A stretch of 64,000 bases of DNA from Acanthaster planci (GCF_001949145.1 NW_019091418.1:530372-594371); one strand, 5' to 3'; shown: positions 1-11,749, counted from the stretch's first letter. A program made the numbers and translations. Notes: generated by a model not told the origin, from the letters alone.

Positions 1-890
1 CGGCCTAAATGAAATGTAATGCACATTAATTAATTTGAAGTTGAATGCTTGTTATTGCTAAATGAAACCAGGTCCTAAGCCGCATTCAAAATCTACACCA
101 ACATGAATTCTAATTTTACAAATTAAATTGCGCATCTTCCGAAATCGACGGGGAAAACCTTTATTACAGCCGGTAGCACCGACTACTACTGACTCAAGAT
201 ACTTACCCAAACTATTGGCAAAAGCGGTCGTCTTTTGGGTATTGACTCTCACCAGTTAAACTTTGACAAAGAGGAACTCTAATTAGCCCACAGTATTGCC
301 TAGCAGTGATTAACCTAGACCGGTGAATCGCATTGCAGTTTTGTCAGTTGAGCTCACCTCACCGCAGTCCGGCTCCATAGTTTGGGCGGACTTCAGTCTA
401 CAAACTTAACTCCTCCGTTACCGCCTCAATGGCTGACGTAAGTTGCTGCAGTATCCGTGATTAGCCTGACATAATGATCCAAGCTAAGTGGCCGAAAATA
501 CTTATCCTCGATGATTAGCTTAAAATTAGCCGCATTGTCTTTCTAATGGCATTTGCAATGCACGCTTTGGTTCACGACACCCAACGTTGCTGGTTTGTGT
601 GTCACACCTCATTGATTAGCTGAAGACGTTAAACGTCATTGTCAAGCCACGTATACTTCCCTCACTGCCAGTGATCCTCGTTTCAAAGCCTTATAATTAC
701 GGAAGCATCCCTTAGACGCATCTCCGATTGGGCGAAACAAGGATCCTCAATAAACTGGCCGGAGACATCGATCCTTGCTAACTCAACTAAAGCCAAAAGG
801 AAATGATTTTCGTCTCTTTCTTTCCAATCATTCTGTATAAGCCTTTAGAATGCCAGCTGGTAATTTTTGCTCTGATTAATGAAAACTTAC
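1..890. other. Left-edge stretch without a recognised gene
   Basis: I find no exon here that matches the last exon of the neighbouring NTF2-like genes. The stretch carries loosely repeated GATTAGC/GATTAAC motifs near 308, 458, 512 and 612. These could be a decayed tandem repeat, but they are too degenerate to define a unit. The missing last exon of gene A would be expected within or beyond this edge. Confidence 0.4.
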
Positions 891-2732
891 TCTCCATTGT
901 ACAGAGGGTTTCCTTTGCCGTCACTAGCTGCGGTGTGTGAGTGGTGGAAGACGAAATTGGCGTCCTCACCTAAGGGTGTTACAGCCAGCGTAGTCACGTT
1001 CATGCTCTCGACACCGCTCAGTGTGAAATGGACAGCTGCAGAATGAACAACATGTCGTTTTCAAGGCGTCAAATTTGCACGAGCCAAATATATATATATC
1101 GGTTGGGCTCAAGCAATCGGATGAGTGGTAGTTCTCGGGCGCTAGAAATCAGTGTATGTTGCACAATGCCCATGGTGAGGGTAAGGAAATAAGGAACAGA
1201 GTGAATGCCATACTCATTTTTTTTTTACAACCGTTACCACTGAAAGGGGTCGTTGTTGCGTAACAAAACGTCGCTCGGTACGAAAATCACACAAGGAAAA
1301 AATAACATCGTAAATTACTTTGTGACCGATGGTACCCTCGTGTTTCGTGCTCATTTTCGAGAAATCGCTGGCAATTTCTTGTACATTTACAGGATTTATT
1401 TCAAAGCCTAGCTGTGGCCACGTGCTTCCAGGAAGTGCTGACGCAAAGAAATTTCTGGACAATTACCACTGAGCAGACAACAGAGCCGGTTTTGAGAGTG
1501 TTTGTTAGATTGGGAGCAAATAAAACGCAAGGATGAACAAACATCTGGCTGGAGGTATCAGAGGCATGTACTGGCAAAGGTGTAGCCTGAACAAGCGCTA
1601 TATCATGGACCAAAATTAAACATCAGACTGCAGGGTAAAATTCGGGCTGTATGAGAGCATTAGTAACCCCCCCAGAGTATGGGATGCTTGGTGAATATGT
1701 ATTTATGGGAACAAATACTGGATTTCACACGACGCCAGGTTTTTGAAGGGGGGTGTCAAGAGATCTCACCTTCTAGTCCTTTCATGACCTCACCACTGTA
1801 GCTCATCAACGTGATTTCTGGATGATACAAGTTGATGACTGCACCACAGTTGTCGTCCCTGACGTGTTTGGCGTAGAGTTGCATCAAGTAGTCAACCTCG
1901 ACTCTCACTTCTGGACAGAAAAATACAGTCACGTAACAACAGCAAAATTAAGAAATAATAATAACAGCAAATAATGTGCTCAAACAGATTTGTTCCAGTA
2001 GTTTGCTTTTGCTCTTTTTTGTTGTTGTTGCAACAGTGACGTATAGTAACCCCTTTGCCCTCTGAATAAACAAACATTTTCCTAACCCCCAACAACAAAT
2101 ATACTAGAACTCAAATTAAAGTATCAAACGGACGTTACGTTTATTAGCAAGTTCGAAGACGTTTGTTTAAAACCAGTCAAAGTTTATTTAAAGTTCTGAA
2201 TATTCGGCTGGCAACCGGTTTCAACCTTGACATGCATTTGTAAGCCAAATCATCAAAAAGCGCTGGTGTGAAATTAACCCTAGAATGTGAACAAGTACCT
2301 TCGGCAGTCCTGCCTCTTTCCTTGGCCTCAGCTCTTGCTTTCATCACTGCCTCCACTGGCTCCACGTTCCAATCATCCAAGGGGACCACGTTGTCGGCCT
2401 TATTGACTAAAGAATTAATCAGAAAATGAAAGCTGTGGGTTTTGATTCCTGGCCAAATACTTTCCCCTCTTGCAGCGGTCGGTCTGAGTACCATATTTAG
2501 CGGCGAAAGTAACATCACCAACTACCAAGTAACAGGCGCATTTGAAATCAGCCATACTCAATTTCCAGTTTGGGCAGATATTTAGCGTGTCGAGTTGACA
2601 TCGGTTCATGTAGTCGTGAATTCAAATGCCATTAGTTTAGAAAAATGCTCACTTACCCTCACTGTCTTGGGCCAATGCGAAGACCGCCAGGCCGCCAATG
2701 AGCAAAGAACATAGGGAAGTTGTACGGAACAT
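891..2732 (-). CDS. Secreted NTF2-like (SnoaL/DUF4440-type) protein, paralogue A, 3' end not found
   Basis: Four minus-strand exons are readable: 2657-2732 (start ATG at 2732), 2299-2406, 1770-1910 and 891-1035. Each has AG/GT borders, and the first three introns are phase 1. Exon 1 encodes a signal peptide of about 20 residues ending near LAQ. Exon 2 is a charged amphipathic segment containing VEAVMKARAEAKERGR. Exon 3 holds the NTF2-fold helix and strand with the signature VDYLMQLYAKHVRDDNCG, then NLYHPEITLM. Exon 4 carries an NVT glycosylation sequon and VTPLGEDANFVF. NTF2-like folds include small-molecule-binding proteins and isomerase-like enzymes; a ligand cannot be inferred here. Compared with genes B and C, the fourth exon is nine bases shorter and lacks the second cysteine. 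The last exon (phase 2, expected to encode a WK-containing strand) is not visible, so the gene is cut by the window edge or broken. Confidence 0.72.
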
Positions 2733-3863
2733 GGCGCTCAGGAATGCCTTCAGTAATAGGTACGGTCCGTCGACTATCGCTCGATCAATGTTGGCACAAC
2801 AATTGAATGATAGTAGGCAGCTAAGCGATTCAACTGTCCGTTCTCTACAAGGACAAAATGCCAAAGCCTTTAGACTGATTGATTGGCCCCAACTTAGTGA
2901 ACAGTAGGGATCAAGCAGGTTTTGATTTGTTCTTTTGCCTGACGACTTTTGTTACTTATTTTAAATATATCAGAGATATCAAGCATGTCGATGTACTTTG
3001 CACATCAACTGCTAAGGTTAAACTCCAAGCTTTTGTTTATGAAAGAGTAACCAAGCCTCGTCCCTTGAGGGACTCGGTGGTTGTGGTATTTTCGTTTGGC
3101 GCCTTATTGCGTCATAGCGATTGCGTAGTTGATAATAATCCTTCTCAGGTAAACAGTAATTGTATTCAAATTCGATTTGAAACACTTTACCCGATAACTT
3201 TAGTATGTAATATGATTATTGCTATTTGAGAGAATATGCCCGGTTATGTCAGCGGCATTCGAGAAACAAAATCACAGGACGAGGGTTCCCCATACGATTT
3301 ACATTTAAAGAAACATCCCGTGTTGGAACGTGCTTACGTGGATCACCGGAGAACCCTGATTTATTCCCATTTTGCATTTTTTCATGCTAACTACACTGAA
3401 TAACATGAAAATACAGCATGGGCATTTGAACACAGTGACCATATTACAAACAACATTCTGTGGTGTTCACTTTTTCAATTGATATTTCTTAGCTTTATAG
3501 GAGTAATATGAGATACGAGACTTTTTTATTATTGCAAAAGAAGACGCGTATCTAGTGCTCTTACATATTCAATTTCAAAATAAAATTATTTGTTGCCATG
3601 ATAAAAACGGTACGAAATATTTCACCCCAAAGTACGTGTACTTAATACACTTATAGACAATGTCACAAACACGTAATGTGCATTGGGATATCAGTAGTTT
3701 ATTCGTCCAGGGCATCAAAATGTATCTAAAAGATAAACAATGAACAAACCTCTGAGTCCACGATTCACCTTCAAGTGCTCTATATTTATACAGAAACAAA
3801 CAAAGAGCAGTAACACACAAACCACTTCAAAGTTGTTTACACCTGTCATTATCAATGTTACGA
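2733..3863. other. Upstream region of gene A and spacer
   Basis: The first 120 bases upstream of the gene A start are similar to the 5' leaders of genes B and C, around a motif reading GATCGAGCGATAGTCGACGG on the minus strand (near 2768-2790). This suggests a shared 5' untranslated region or promoter. No clear TATA box is seen. The rest, to about 3860, is AT-rich and I recognise nothing in it. Confidence 0.4.
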
Positions 3864-4108
3864 TTAGGCTGTGTCTTGCGTAATGGTGCGTAATCGGCAA
3901 GGCTGGCCAAGTTTCCAGACATGGTCCTCGCCGTCACAGCTGCATTGCCACCATTTTGTCAAATACGTAGCCACCTTGGAGCCTCCAGGAATGACTTGAA
4001 TATTACGGCAAACAGTCGAATTAGTATTTTTCTGATGACCAATCTGATCATAAATTGTTACCCCGATTATAATGTTTGTTGCAATGATTACTTCACAGTC
4101 GTTGTTCT
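3864..4108 (-). CDS. Orphan terminal exon of a cysteine-containing, probably secreted protein
   Basis: On the minus strand a strong acceptor (TTTTTCTCACAG) precedes 80 open codons and a TAA. The acceptor phase is 1, the phase used by the neighbouring secreted-protein genes. The product has cysteines at exon residues 4, 33, 55, 57 and 70, an NST sequon, and a tryptophan-rich segment reading TKWWQCSCDGEDHVWKLGQ. The composition looks like a real extracellular domain rather than chance sequence. I do not recognise the family. No partner exon with a signal peptide was found between here and gene B. It could be the last exon of a separate small gene, or a fragment left from a duplicated one. Confidence 0.45.
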
Positions 4109-4444
4109 CTGTGAGAAAAACATATTGCCAATGCACAGACTTCTCGTTGGAAACAAAAGGCTTTTAGAATAAGAGCACTGCAGTGAAAGTTTTTATTTAG
4201 ACAAAAAATACAACTGTAGTTGTAGTCACAAAATTTTGCAAGGCTATCACTTTGACTTTCCAAAGGGAGACGTCTGCATGGAGAGGGCATTTAGTTTCTC
4301 CAACTAATATTTCCAATGCACGGTTGGTATTTGTTTGGAGAATCGGAAGCATTCAAAAATTCAAATTCAGCAGATACATGATGGCAACTTGCAGGTACTG
4401 AGGAATGTCTATGTAGAATCTGCATATTTCTTTGTTACTAAAAA

Positions 4445-4696
4445 ATGGAAGTACGGCCCCCCCCTTCTCACCCCTTTAAAATCCATAAAAAACACATGCA
4501 TGTGAATTTTGCTAAGTATCCTCTTGTTTCTGATCGTTTTAAGAGTAGGTTCCATCTAAATAATATATTTAATGCCATGAAACTTAGACAAAGACGGCAG
4601 TTTGTTGAACCGAAGAAAAAGGTTGAGAGGGACTCTGAAAGTGCTAGTCAATACCTTATCAAACCGTTGAACACACGTGCCAGTATTTCATTTTAA
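4445..4696 (+). CDS. Possible plus-strand terminal exon with basic tail
   Basis: This plus-strand frame of 83 codons ends in a basic, serine-rich segment (RQRRQFVEPKKKVERDSES, then NTRASISF and a stop). It is followed about 85 bases later by AATAAA at 4781. The end resembles a cytoplasmic tail, but no upstream plus-strand exon is evident and the starting ATG need not be the true exon border. It could be chance or a decayed exon. No family is recognised. Confidence 0.18.
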   Translation: MEVRPPPSHPFKIHKKHMHVNFAKYPLVSDRFKSRFHLNNIFNAMKLRQRRQFVEPKKKVERDSESASQYLIKPLNTRASISF

Positions 4697-5023
4697 GCAA
4701 CACTTGGGGAAATGAGTATTTCATTTACATAAATTTGTAACTTGTTTGCATAATTTTTGTATCGATAAATTATTTTTCTAATAAATAATTATTTTGTCTT
4801 TTATTTTTTTAGGTTCTATGTGTGCGGTAATGTTTATCTGTAAATCAAATTACAATTCGGTCATCAAGAATTCGATGTTTTAACATATAAAAAAATAATA
4901 AAATATAACTTTATTAAGATCATCAGATTCTTTGTTTTGTCTAAATCGACAAAGAAAACCTCATTGTAAAATTGGTATGTGTTTCCAAGTCTTCTGAAAT
5001 TTGTTTAGATTTTCCTGGCCTAA

Positions 5024-5045
5024 TTTTTTTTTTTTGGGGGGGGGG
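5024..5045 (+). repeat. T12-G10 homopolymer junction
   Basis: A run of twelve T is followed directly by exactly ten G. Similar junctions with ten G occur at 9508-9525 and 11092-11110, in unrelated flanks. It may be a replication-slippage hotspot or a G-quadruplex former, or sequencing may have misjudged the homopolymer lengths. Confidence 0.8.
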
Positions 5046-5775
5046 TTCTTTGGTGTATGGAGTACAAAACATGAGCAATCACTCCCTTTCTCAGAGGTGT
5101 GTTTCAATGAATAAATTCTGGGTTCACAATTCAAACAAATTTCAAAGCTGTTGAATTAAACCATGTCATCTCTGGTTGAACGACATGGAAACGGCGCCCA
5201 CAGTTGCACAAGAAAGCTTGAATTAAAAAAAAAAGAATGTTTAAACGGTGCACTTTCCGATTCATTATGACCTATTAAAGACATCGATATTTTTCAGTCA
5301 TTGAAGACTAACATAAGATTTCAGAAAGAAATTATTCTTAAAAACAATCATTTCTTCACTTTAATATATCGAGTTAACAGATATTCAACTATTAACTTTA
5401 ACTTTTTACATGTGTTTAGCCCGTGTGGCAGACTTCTTCTCCTGGGTGATTCTGAAGTTATAGGCCTCAAAATATAAACAAGTTATGTAATCAAAATAAA
5501 TGCCACTGAACCCAGTGATTTTGCTGCTATAATGTAATTTATTGATCGAATGATTGAATGACGTTCAAATAACGGTTGCAAAAACATTTAATTTAAAAGG
5601 GGTTTTACCTGTCTCACCCTTTTTCAATGCGGTAACTTTTATGTCATTCAATATTTTCTGTTGCAATTTTGTAGGTTACCATAACCATTTTCAGTTCATT
5701 AACATAAAATAAGAAGAAAAGGGTGGAGTTGCATTCTTTTCAAGTATCTTTACTTTGCGTTTTTTCCTCTCTTTC

Positions 5776-8290
5776 TTACATAGTCATGGCCGATTCGTCA
5801 TAGATTTCCATGAAGATCCTCAAACCATCCTTGGTCCTCTTCCAGATAAGAAAAGTCCTGTAAAGAGCCAGCAACAGTTTCTTTTACCAAAATATCATGA
5901 AATTTTGCTTATTTTTTTAGGGGACTTGCACCAATGTCCCAAGTTTGAAACTGATGGCTTGTATGATAACAACAATCGTCACGGTGTGACGTAAAACACT
6001 GGGTCTCAAGATGACCTGAGGCTGTAATTCTCAAATTATGATTCGTCAGAGGCATTAATTCCAACAGACTGACTGGTCTTCCATGTTGGCAAATGTGATC
6101 CACACTTTTTGTCCCAAGCAGTGGCCTCTTGTAGACATCAAGACTTTAAGCCTTGCTGATGACCATTATGCACCAATTCTCCCTGGTTATTGAATTAATT
6201 AAATTTCACTACTAGGCCAAAGAATACTTTCATCACTGTCTGGCTTGCTAAATAGAAATGTCGATGTCAAGATGAAATTATGAAAAGATTCCTTGATTGG
6301 CATCAGCAAGTGGCCAAAATGAGTGTCCTTACTGGGCAAAAAATATTTTGTCGATCTTTAAAATCATGGTTGGAAATGTTTAAGTGGTTTCTGCGCTTAT
6401 AAAAAGTCAACTTACGGTCCACCGTAAACGAAGTTTCCTTCACGGTCGTAACATATGCCGAGGACGTGTTGGAAGACAAAACTAGCATCCTTCCCCAAGG
6501 GTTTAACAGCCAGCGTAGTCATATTTATGCTGCCAATACCCTCTAGGGAGGTCAGCGTGAACTGAATAGCTACGGAATGAAAAACATTGTTATCCTCAAG
6601 GAGTTAATTAACACAAATGTGCTCCAAATATTTCTAGTAGTTGTAACATATGGATTCACTGACGCTACTTATGAGTAAAACCGTAATTTAATATAAACTT
6701 TCGAGCAATGGAAAAGGAGAATGAGAAAGAAATCCAATGCAAGAAACTTTGGGGAACTGCAAAGAATCAAGAACCATTTCCTTGACACGCTAGAGCCTGG
6801 TGATATTGACATGTGATATTCGCTGTTTTATTCACCCCACACTATCAAAAAAAAAAGGTGAATGAAATTCAGACTCCGTCAAATGCGGACCCATGTGTCA
6901 CACTCTGCAATGCAGTGACATACCACAGGGACATTGCGCGTCAGGATTGGGGAGAAGAAAGGGTTTGGTAGATCTCACCTTCTAGCCCTTTCATGAAATC
7001 CCCATCATAGCCTATCAACGTGATCTCCGGATGATACAAGTTGATGATAGCACCACAGTTGCCGTCCCTGACGTGTTTGGCGTAGAGGTGGAACAAGTAG
7101 TCAACCTCGGCTCTCACCTCTGGATGAAAAATGGAATCATACGAAATAACAACAGCAAATGATTACACATGTTGTTACATGACTATAAGCTAGAAATCAG
7201 CTGTAAAGCTCTTCAGAGGAAAATATTGTTTAGCAGGATCGAAACAAAGTGGCTACAAACAGGTTCCAATGTGCTTCAATAACAGGACAACTTTGACGGA
7301 TAACTGATTTTTGCTACCAGTTGAGAGCAAATGGCAAAGTTACTCGAACAATCAAAACCCAATGAGGTGGGTGTGGGTAGCCTTTAGGTTCAGGCTATTG
7401 TTCTGCTTTTCCAGAAAAAAAAATCAGAAGCACTTCGATTTTAGGCGTACGCTGTTGGAATACTGAACTGGCCCGAAAGCACGAGAATATGAACGACACC
7501 TTCGGGAGTCCTGCCTCTCTCCTCAGCTTCAGCTTTTGCTTTGATCATCGCCTCCACTCGCTCAGTGGTCCACTCGTCTACGGGGACGAAATTCTCGGCC
7601 TTGTTGACTGGAGAATGAATCAGGAAATGAAAGCTGTGAATTGAAAGGGCGAACAAGGGATTCTGGACCCACGAGGGCCAACTGTGGCATCACGTCCATC
7701 CGTTTACCAGTCTGGAGCAGTAGCTGGGGCACCTAGAGGGTCGTATTGCCTAACCTAACCTTGCCCAAAGAGTGGTTTTCATTTTGTTTTAGTTCCTGAA
7801 GATCAAAGATAGCGTAAAAGGAATATAAACCTTAGCTCTCATCTAGTCCAACATCCTAGCCCCCTGTGGCAGAACCAGGGGGAGGGGGCATAAGACTATG
7901 AGCAACCTTTTGGGTCCATCACGGAGTAAACCCTGTCCCACAACAAATCCTGAGTGCACCGCAACCCCAACTGTACTGTTGGAATGTGATTTAAAATATC
8001 AACAAACTTTCAGAATGCGCATTTGTCTTGTAGTTATTCTCGTTTGCAATGTTTCAATATATCACTATTTTAAGGAGTAATTTGCTGCTATGTTTCTTGT
8101 TTCAGATCTACATATTCATACGCAAATCTTTGAATTCATCGAAGAAAAGAAATATTGTTACATTGTTTTTGTTCACACAAAAACCTCTGGGTAACGTAAA
8201 GAATCAATGCAACATACCAACATTGTCTTGGGCCGATGCGAAGACCAAGCTGCAAATGAACAAAGCACACAAACAAACAATACGAAACAT
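5776..8290 (-). CDS. Secreted NTF2-like (SnoaL/DUF4440-type) protein, paralogue B
   Basis: Five minus-strand exons join into 185 codons plus stop: 8218-8290, 7500-7607, 6979-7119, 6416-6569 and 5776-5857. Introns 1-3 are phase 1 and intron 4 is phase 2, all GT-AG. Residues 1-21 form a signal peptide (MFRIVCLCALFICSLVF start, ASAQ end). Exon 3 gives EVDYLFHLYAKHVRDGNCG and NLYHPEITLIGYDG. Exon 4 gives an NMT sequon and PLGKDASFVFQHV. Exon 5 gives the closing strand FLIWKRTKDGLRIFMEIYD, which matches the terminal W-K strand of DUF4440/SnoaL proteins. The Cys in NCG and the Cys in GICYD could form a disulphide. The signal peptide and sequon suggest a secreted glycoprotein; substrate or ligand is unknown. 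It is a tandem neighbour of A and C in the same orientation. Confidence 0.85.
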
Positions 8291-8390
8291 GGTGCGCCTG
8301 TTACACAATGCCTTGAACTGGAGTAGTCGAGATCCGTTGACTTTCACTCGATCAACGTCAGCACAGCAAGTGGATGGCAAGGGGTTTTGC

Positions 8391-8402
8391 GCGTATTTAA
8401 AA
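8391..8402 (-). promoter_or_regulatory. TATA-like element upstream of gene B
   Basis: On the minus strand the sequence TTTTAAATACGC lies about 100-110 bases upstream of the gene B start codon, followed by the leader conserved in all three paralogues. In gene C the corresponding position reads TTTTACAAATGCGC, so the element is altered there. The assignment rests on position and composition only. Confidence 0.3.
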
Positions 8403-9507
8403 ACCAACGCCAATTTATGTGCCCATACCCTACACGAAGCCGAGGACATGCAGGTCAAAGTTCCATATGGACCCTTGATTCAAGGATTGACAATGATTAA
8501 ACAGGTTTCTTATATGTTGTCTTTCCTGCTTTGATGGCCTTTATCCGTTATCTCAAAAAAGATACCATAAATCTTTGTCGCGCCATGCTTATCAAGAGTT
8601 TTAAGCTGAAGTCATGGTCAGAAGACAGCAGTGTTTCAATTTGAACGATTTATGTATAAATATTCTCTTAGAAGTCTCACACTTTCAAGTCAATGAATAC
8701 TGTCCCGACGTACATTTAGGATACGGGCAAACCAGCAAACATTCATGTTAATTTGCCTTTGAGCGTCAGCATGAGGTGATTTCAACGGAGAATATCGGTA
8801 CTCTACCGCTCTCCAAAGTCATGTAAGAATTAAATAAACTTGCAAAAAGCCCTAGTCAAGAAATGAAGTCAGAAAGGTGTTGGAATGTTAGGAGTTACAA
8901 AGTGAATTCAATAAGGATAGAAGTGGACAAACTTGGAAACATCTAATACAAAACTTTAACTTAATAAACAGATCACAGCCCTCTACCATTGACCTTCCTG
9001 CTAATCCCCTAAGGCGGTTGTTCTTGATCAGAGAGCCACATGGGAAACTATTGCGAAAAAATATCATTCGAGGACCACTGCTACCAAATACATCGATCTC
9101 TTACTCGGGTGGATAAGTGAAGAAGAACAACGCTTTCTGCAGGTGTGGCATGGATATGAAACCTAAAGCTGTTAAAAATGAAAAAGGTTCTAACTTTTGT
9201 CAGTCTCAAATGTTATTTCAACACTATTGCTGGAGTAGGCAACATACTTTAGTGATCAACACGACGCAGTAAATTTAATACTTCCCGCTCTTTATTATCC
9301 ATCAGCAACAACCGATCCTCTCCATGCCACGCTATATACGCCAGAAAAGTGCGTGATTGATGGAGGCATGTAGGTTGCACTGTCAAAAACACCAGTGTAT
9401 TAGTTGGGGTCATTGATGGTTAATTATTTCTGGTAGATTAAGTAGGAGCCCGGTGCCTTGACCAATCAACTCCACGGCGGCAGGTAGCTTCAGTACAAGG
9501 TATCTTC

Positions 9508-9525
9508 TTTTTTTTGGGGGGGGGG
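9508..9525 (+). repeat. T8-G10 homopolymer junction
   Basis: Eight T are followed by ten G inside duplication copy 1. The matching place in copy 2 (near 18377) reads TTTTATTTTTTCAATTATTG and has no G run, so the G tract was gained or lost after duplication. Confidence 0.8.
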
Positions 9526-11091
9526 TATTGATCAAAGAGCCCATACCAATTGTTGTCTGTGCAACGATCGCAGGTGTTTTATCAACAGTGCCGAGGGCCG
9601 AGGGACAGTGGTGTTGATTTAATATTTTAATAAAATATGACCTGCTTCTTTGCGATCAGCGACCGAATAATTGAAGGGGGCAGGTTTCAGTGTAAGATGG
9701 CTCGGAGTATCCGTGCTTTATCAGAGGCTTGCTGGCACATATAGGGCCTATCGAAAAATTATGGCATGACGAGTATGGCATTTTCTCATTACACATTGCT
9801 TCATATAAAAACTGACTCGGTGATCTGCACACGCCCAGCTGGGAGGGCAAACCGATGTGGCACTGGAAATGTTGAAATTAGTATAGGATATGAGAAGCCA
9901 GCGCCACAATATCACCCGATAAGATGAAGGAACTAAACAGATACCACGACTTTTAGTCACACTCAATTAAACGAGTGTTTGCGTTTTGAGACATGCTAGT
10001 TTCCAGATGGAGTTCAGCGTTGGTAATGGCAAGGCGCAATTGTATCTTTGGGAGCGGGGCTCATTTCAATTTTTGTATTTAACATTTTATTGTCTTTTTA
10101 AAGGGAGGCCACATTTGAAGGTTTTAAGCAAACTTTAGAAATATGAGAACGAAACGGACCCAATTTTTTCCTCTAATAATATGAAAAAGCCTTGCTTTAG
10201 GGAGAAAGATTTCCCACTTTAGCTATCGCTTGGATCTGTCTGTGAGCGTAGTTCTGTACACTGTAAAACTATGGTGTTAACCCACTACGCTGGGTGTTCT
10301 CAGAGAACTACATAAGACTGGATACAGTCTTCTGATAACACCAATGTTGTTAAGTGAACAGCAATTTTAAACCAACATTCTGTGAAAACAAACTCATAAT
10401 ATTCCGTTTTGATGTAAGATTCCTCATCGGTTTTAAACAAACTGCGGATACATATCTGACGTACGGTGAACATCGCCCGGTTCATAGTCTCACATGGGTG
10501 TCAAATTTCCATGGCCGAGTAAGTCACCCCCATCCCCATCCCTCCAATTTCCAATCCAAAATTTTTGTCAATGTCAAAATAGAATCGAAAACAGTTTACT
10601 CCCCTGATCTTGCCTTCCGGACGATTTCTGATAAACCACCTAAAATAAAAGTCTTCATGACGTTAACATTAGGGGGGAGGACAAAATAAAAGGGTATCAA
10701 GTTTAAAGTTTCTCTCAGAATTTGTGTAATTTATTTGTTAATCATAGGCATTTATTAAAAAGTTAAGAAGGTGTTTAAAAAAGCCGTTATGTTAGGCTAC
10801 GCAGTAACATTAGGACCGTTTCATCCTTTTCGTCTTTTGCCACAACTGAACCATTTTTGCTCTACATCTTGCCCGAATCATTTCTAAATGGTTTGCTGAT
10901 CAGAATGAATATCACCATGATCTATTTTTGGAGTCATATTCCATATTTTCAGCATGAGGTGTTCACTGTAAAACTGTTCATAACTGTCAGGTTTCATTTG
11001 TATAGAGATTGAATGGTTCTATGAGGGGAAATCAATTAGCACAGCACAATCAGGGATTTGTGTCTTTGGCAAGGCAATTAAAGTTGCTTTA

Positions 11092-11110
11092 TTTTTTTTT
11101 GGGGGGGGGG
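11092..11110 (+). repeat. T9-G10 homopolymer junction
   Basis: Nine T are followed by ten G. This is the third such junction within 6.1 kb, and its flanks are unrelated to those of the other two. Confidence 0.8.
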
Positions 11111-11576
11111 AAACCTAGTCCAGGTTGCATGACATCTTCATGTATTGTGACTAGCATGCGAGTTTGTCCTTTCTTAAGCTCACAGGTGCGGAACCTGGAA
11201 TTTTGTCCAAATCTTCTATTCACCTTAAATCAGTCAGTACAGAGGCTAAGACGAATGTCCATAGTTGAATCATATGCAGCAGATTGAATGTTGACTAATT
11301 CCAAACGCCAACTGATTTAGAAAATGTTAGGGTGAAAAGTCAGGTAATTTGAGAGTGAAAAATGTGAAAAAATTGACATCCGTAAAGTCACTACGCCAGG
11401 TAATTTGGTTTAAAACCTGGATTTTAGTCACACTTATGTAACAAAGCCATTGTACGATATGAAACACACATCCAGGGCCTTTAAAAGCGATGGAGGCTGC
11501 ACCCCCCCTTCTCTGGGTGTTTTGAGAGGCTTAAGTTTTTCTACAGTAGATTTCTGCCAATTCATTGGCAGATAAT

Positions 11577-11749
11577 TCAAAACAGTGTACAGTCATTGGA
11601 CATGTTCAGAAACATAAGCAGACCAGTTGCATTGCCTGTGCACGATGAATTAGGGGCCATACATTTCAGACGGATCCCCAGCTTCAGAATCACCTCTTTC
11701 ACAGACTCGTCTGTTTGAAGGCTAAAAGACTCGTCATTAAATCCTTGTT
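11577..11749 (-). CDS. Exon fragment resembling the C-terminal half of a SAM domain
   Basis: A good minus-strand acceptor (TTGTTTTCAG) is followed by a phase-1 frame of 57 codons ending in TGA. It reads GFNDESFSLQTDESVKEV, then ILKLGIRLK. This matches the helix 3-5 pattern of sterile alpha motif domains (a D-x-x-x-L-x-x-L-T-D-E-x-x-K-E core followed by G-x-R-L-K). In this family the RLK segment usually continues into a long basic helix. Here it runs into an unrelated cysteine-containing tail and a stop, so the exon looks truncated or decayed. Many SAM-like exons in invertebrates sit in transposon-derived genes. No neighbouring exons were found. Confidence 0.4.

Larger units (their letters stand above)
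5325..9745. repeat. Segmental duplication, copy 1 (contains gene B)
   Basis: This block is collinear with 13555-18565. Matching landmarks include AGAAATTATTCTTAAAAA at 5327 and 13560, the last exons (5776 and 14529), and the first exons (8290 and 17624). Further matches are the ATTTCAACGGAGAATATCGG segment (8778 and 18129) and the GTGCTTT/GCACATATA end (near 9715-9740 and 18548-18568). The copies are offset by about 8.2-9.3 kb because of indels. Copy 2 has extra DNA at about 13615-14165, 14401-14510 and 15435-16165, while copy 1 has extra DNA at about 8940-9440. Confidence 0.9.

Noticed and set aside
787-890. A minus-strand frame directly after exon 4 of gene A, with a WK pair that could pass for the missing last exon
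   Set aside because: The intron would be only about 45 bases, the acceptor (CTAAAG) is poor, and apart from WK the residues do not match the last exons of B and C.
7441-7499. Continuation of the gene B exon 2 frame past the donor site to a stop
   Set aside because: The conserved GTGTCG donor at 7499 and the same boundary in A and C show that this is intron read-through.
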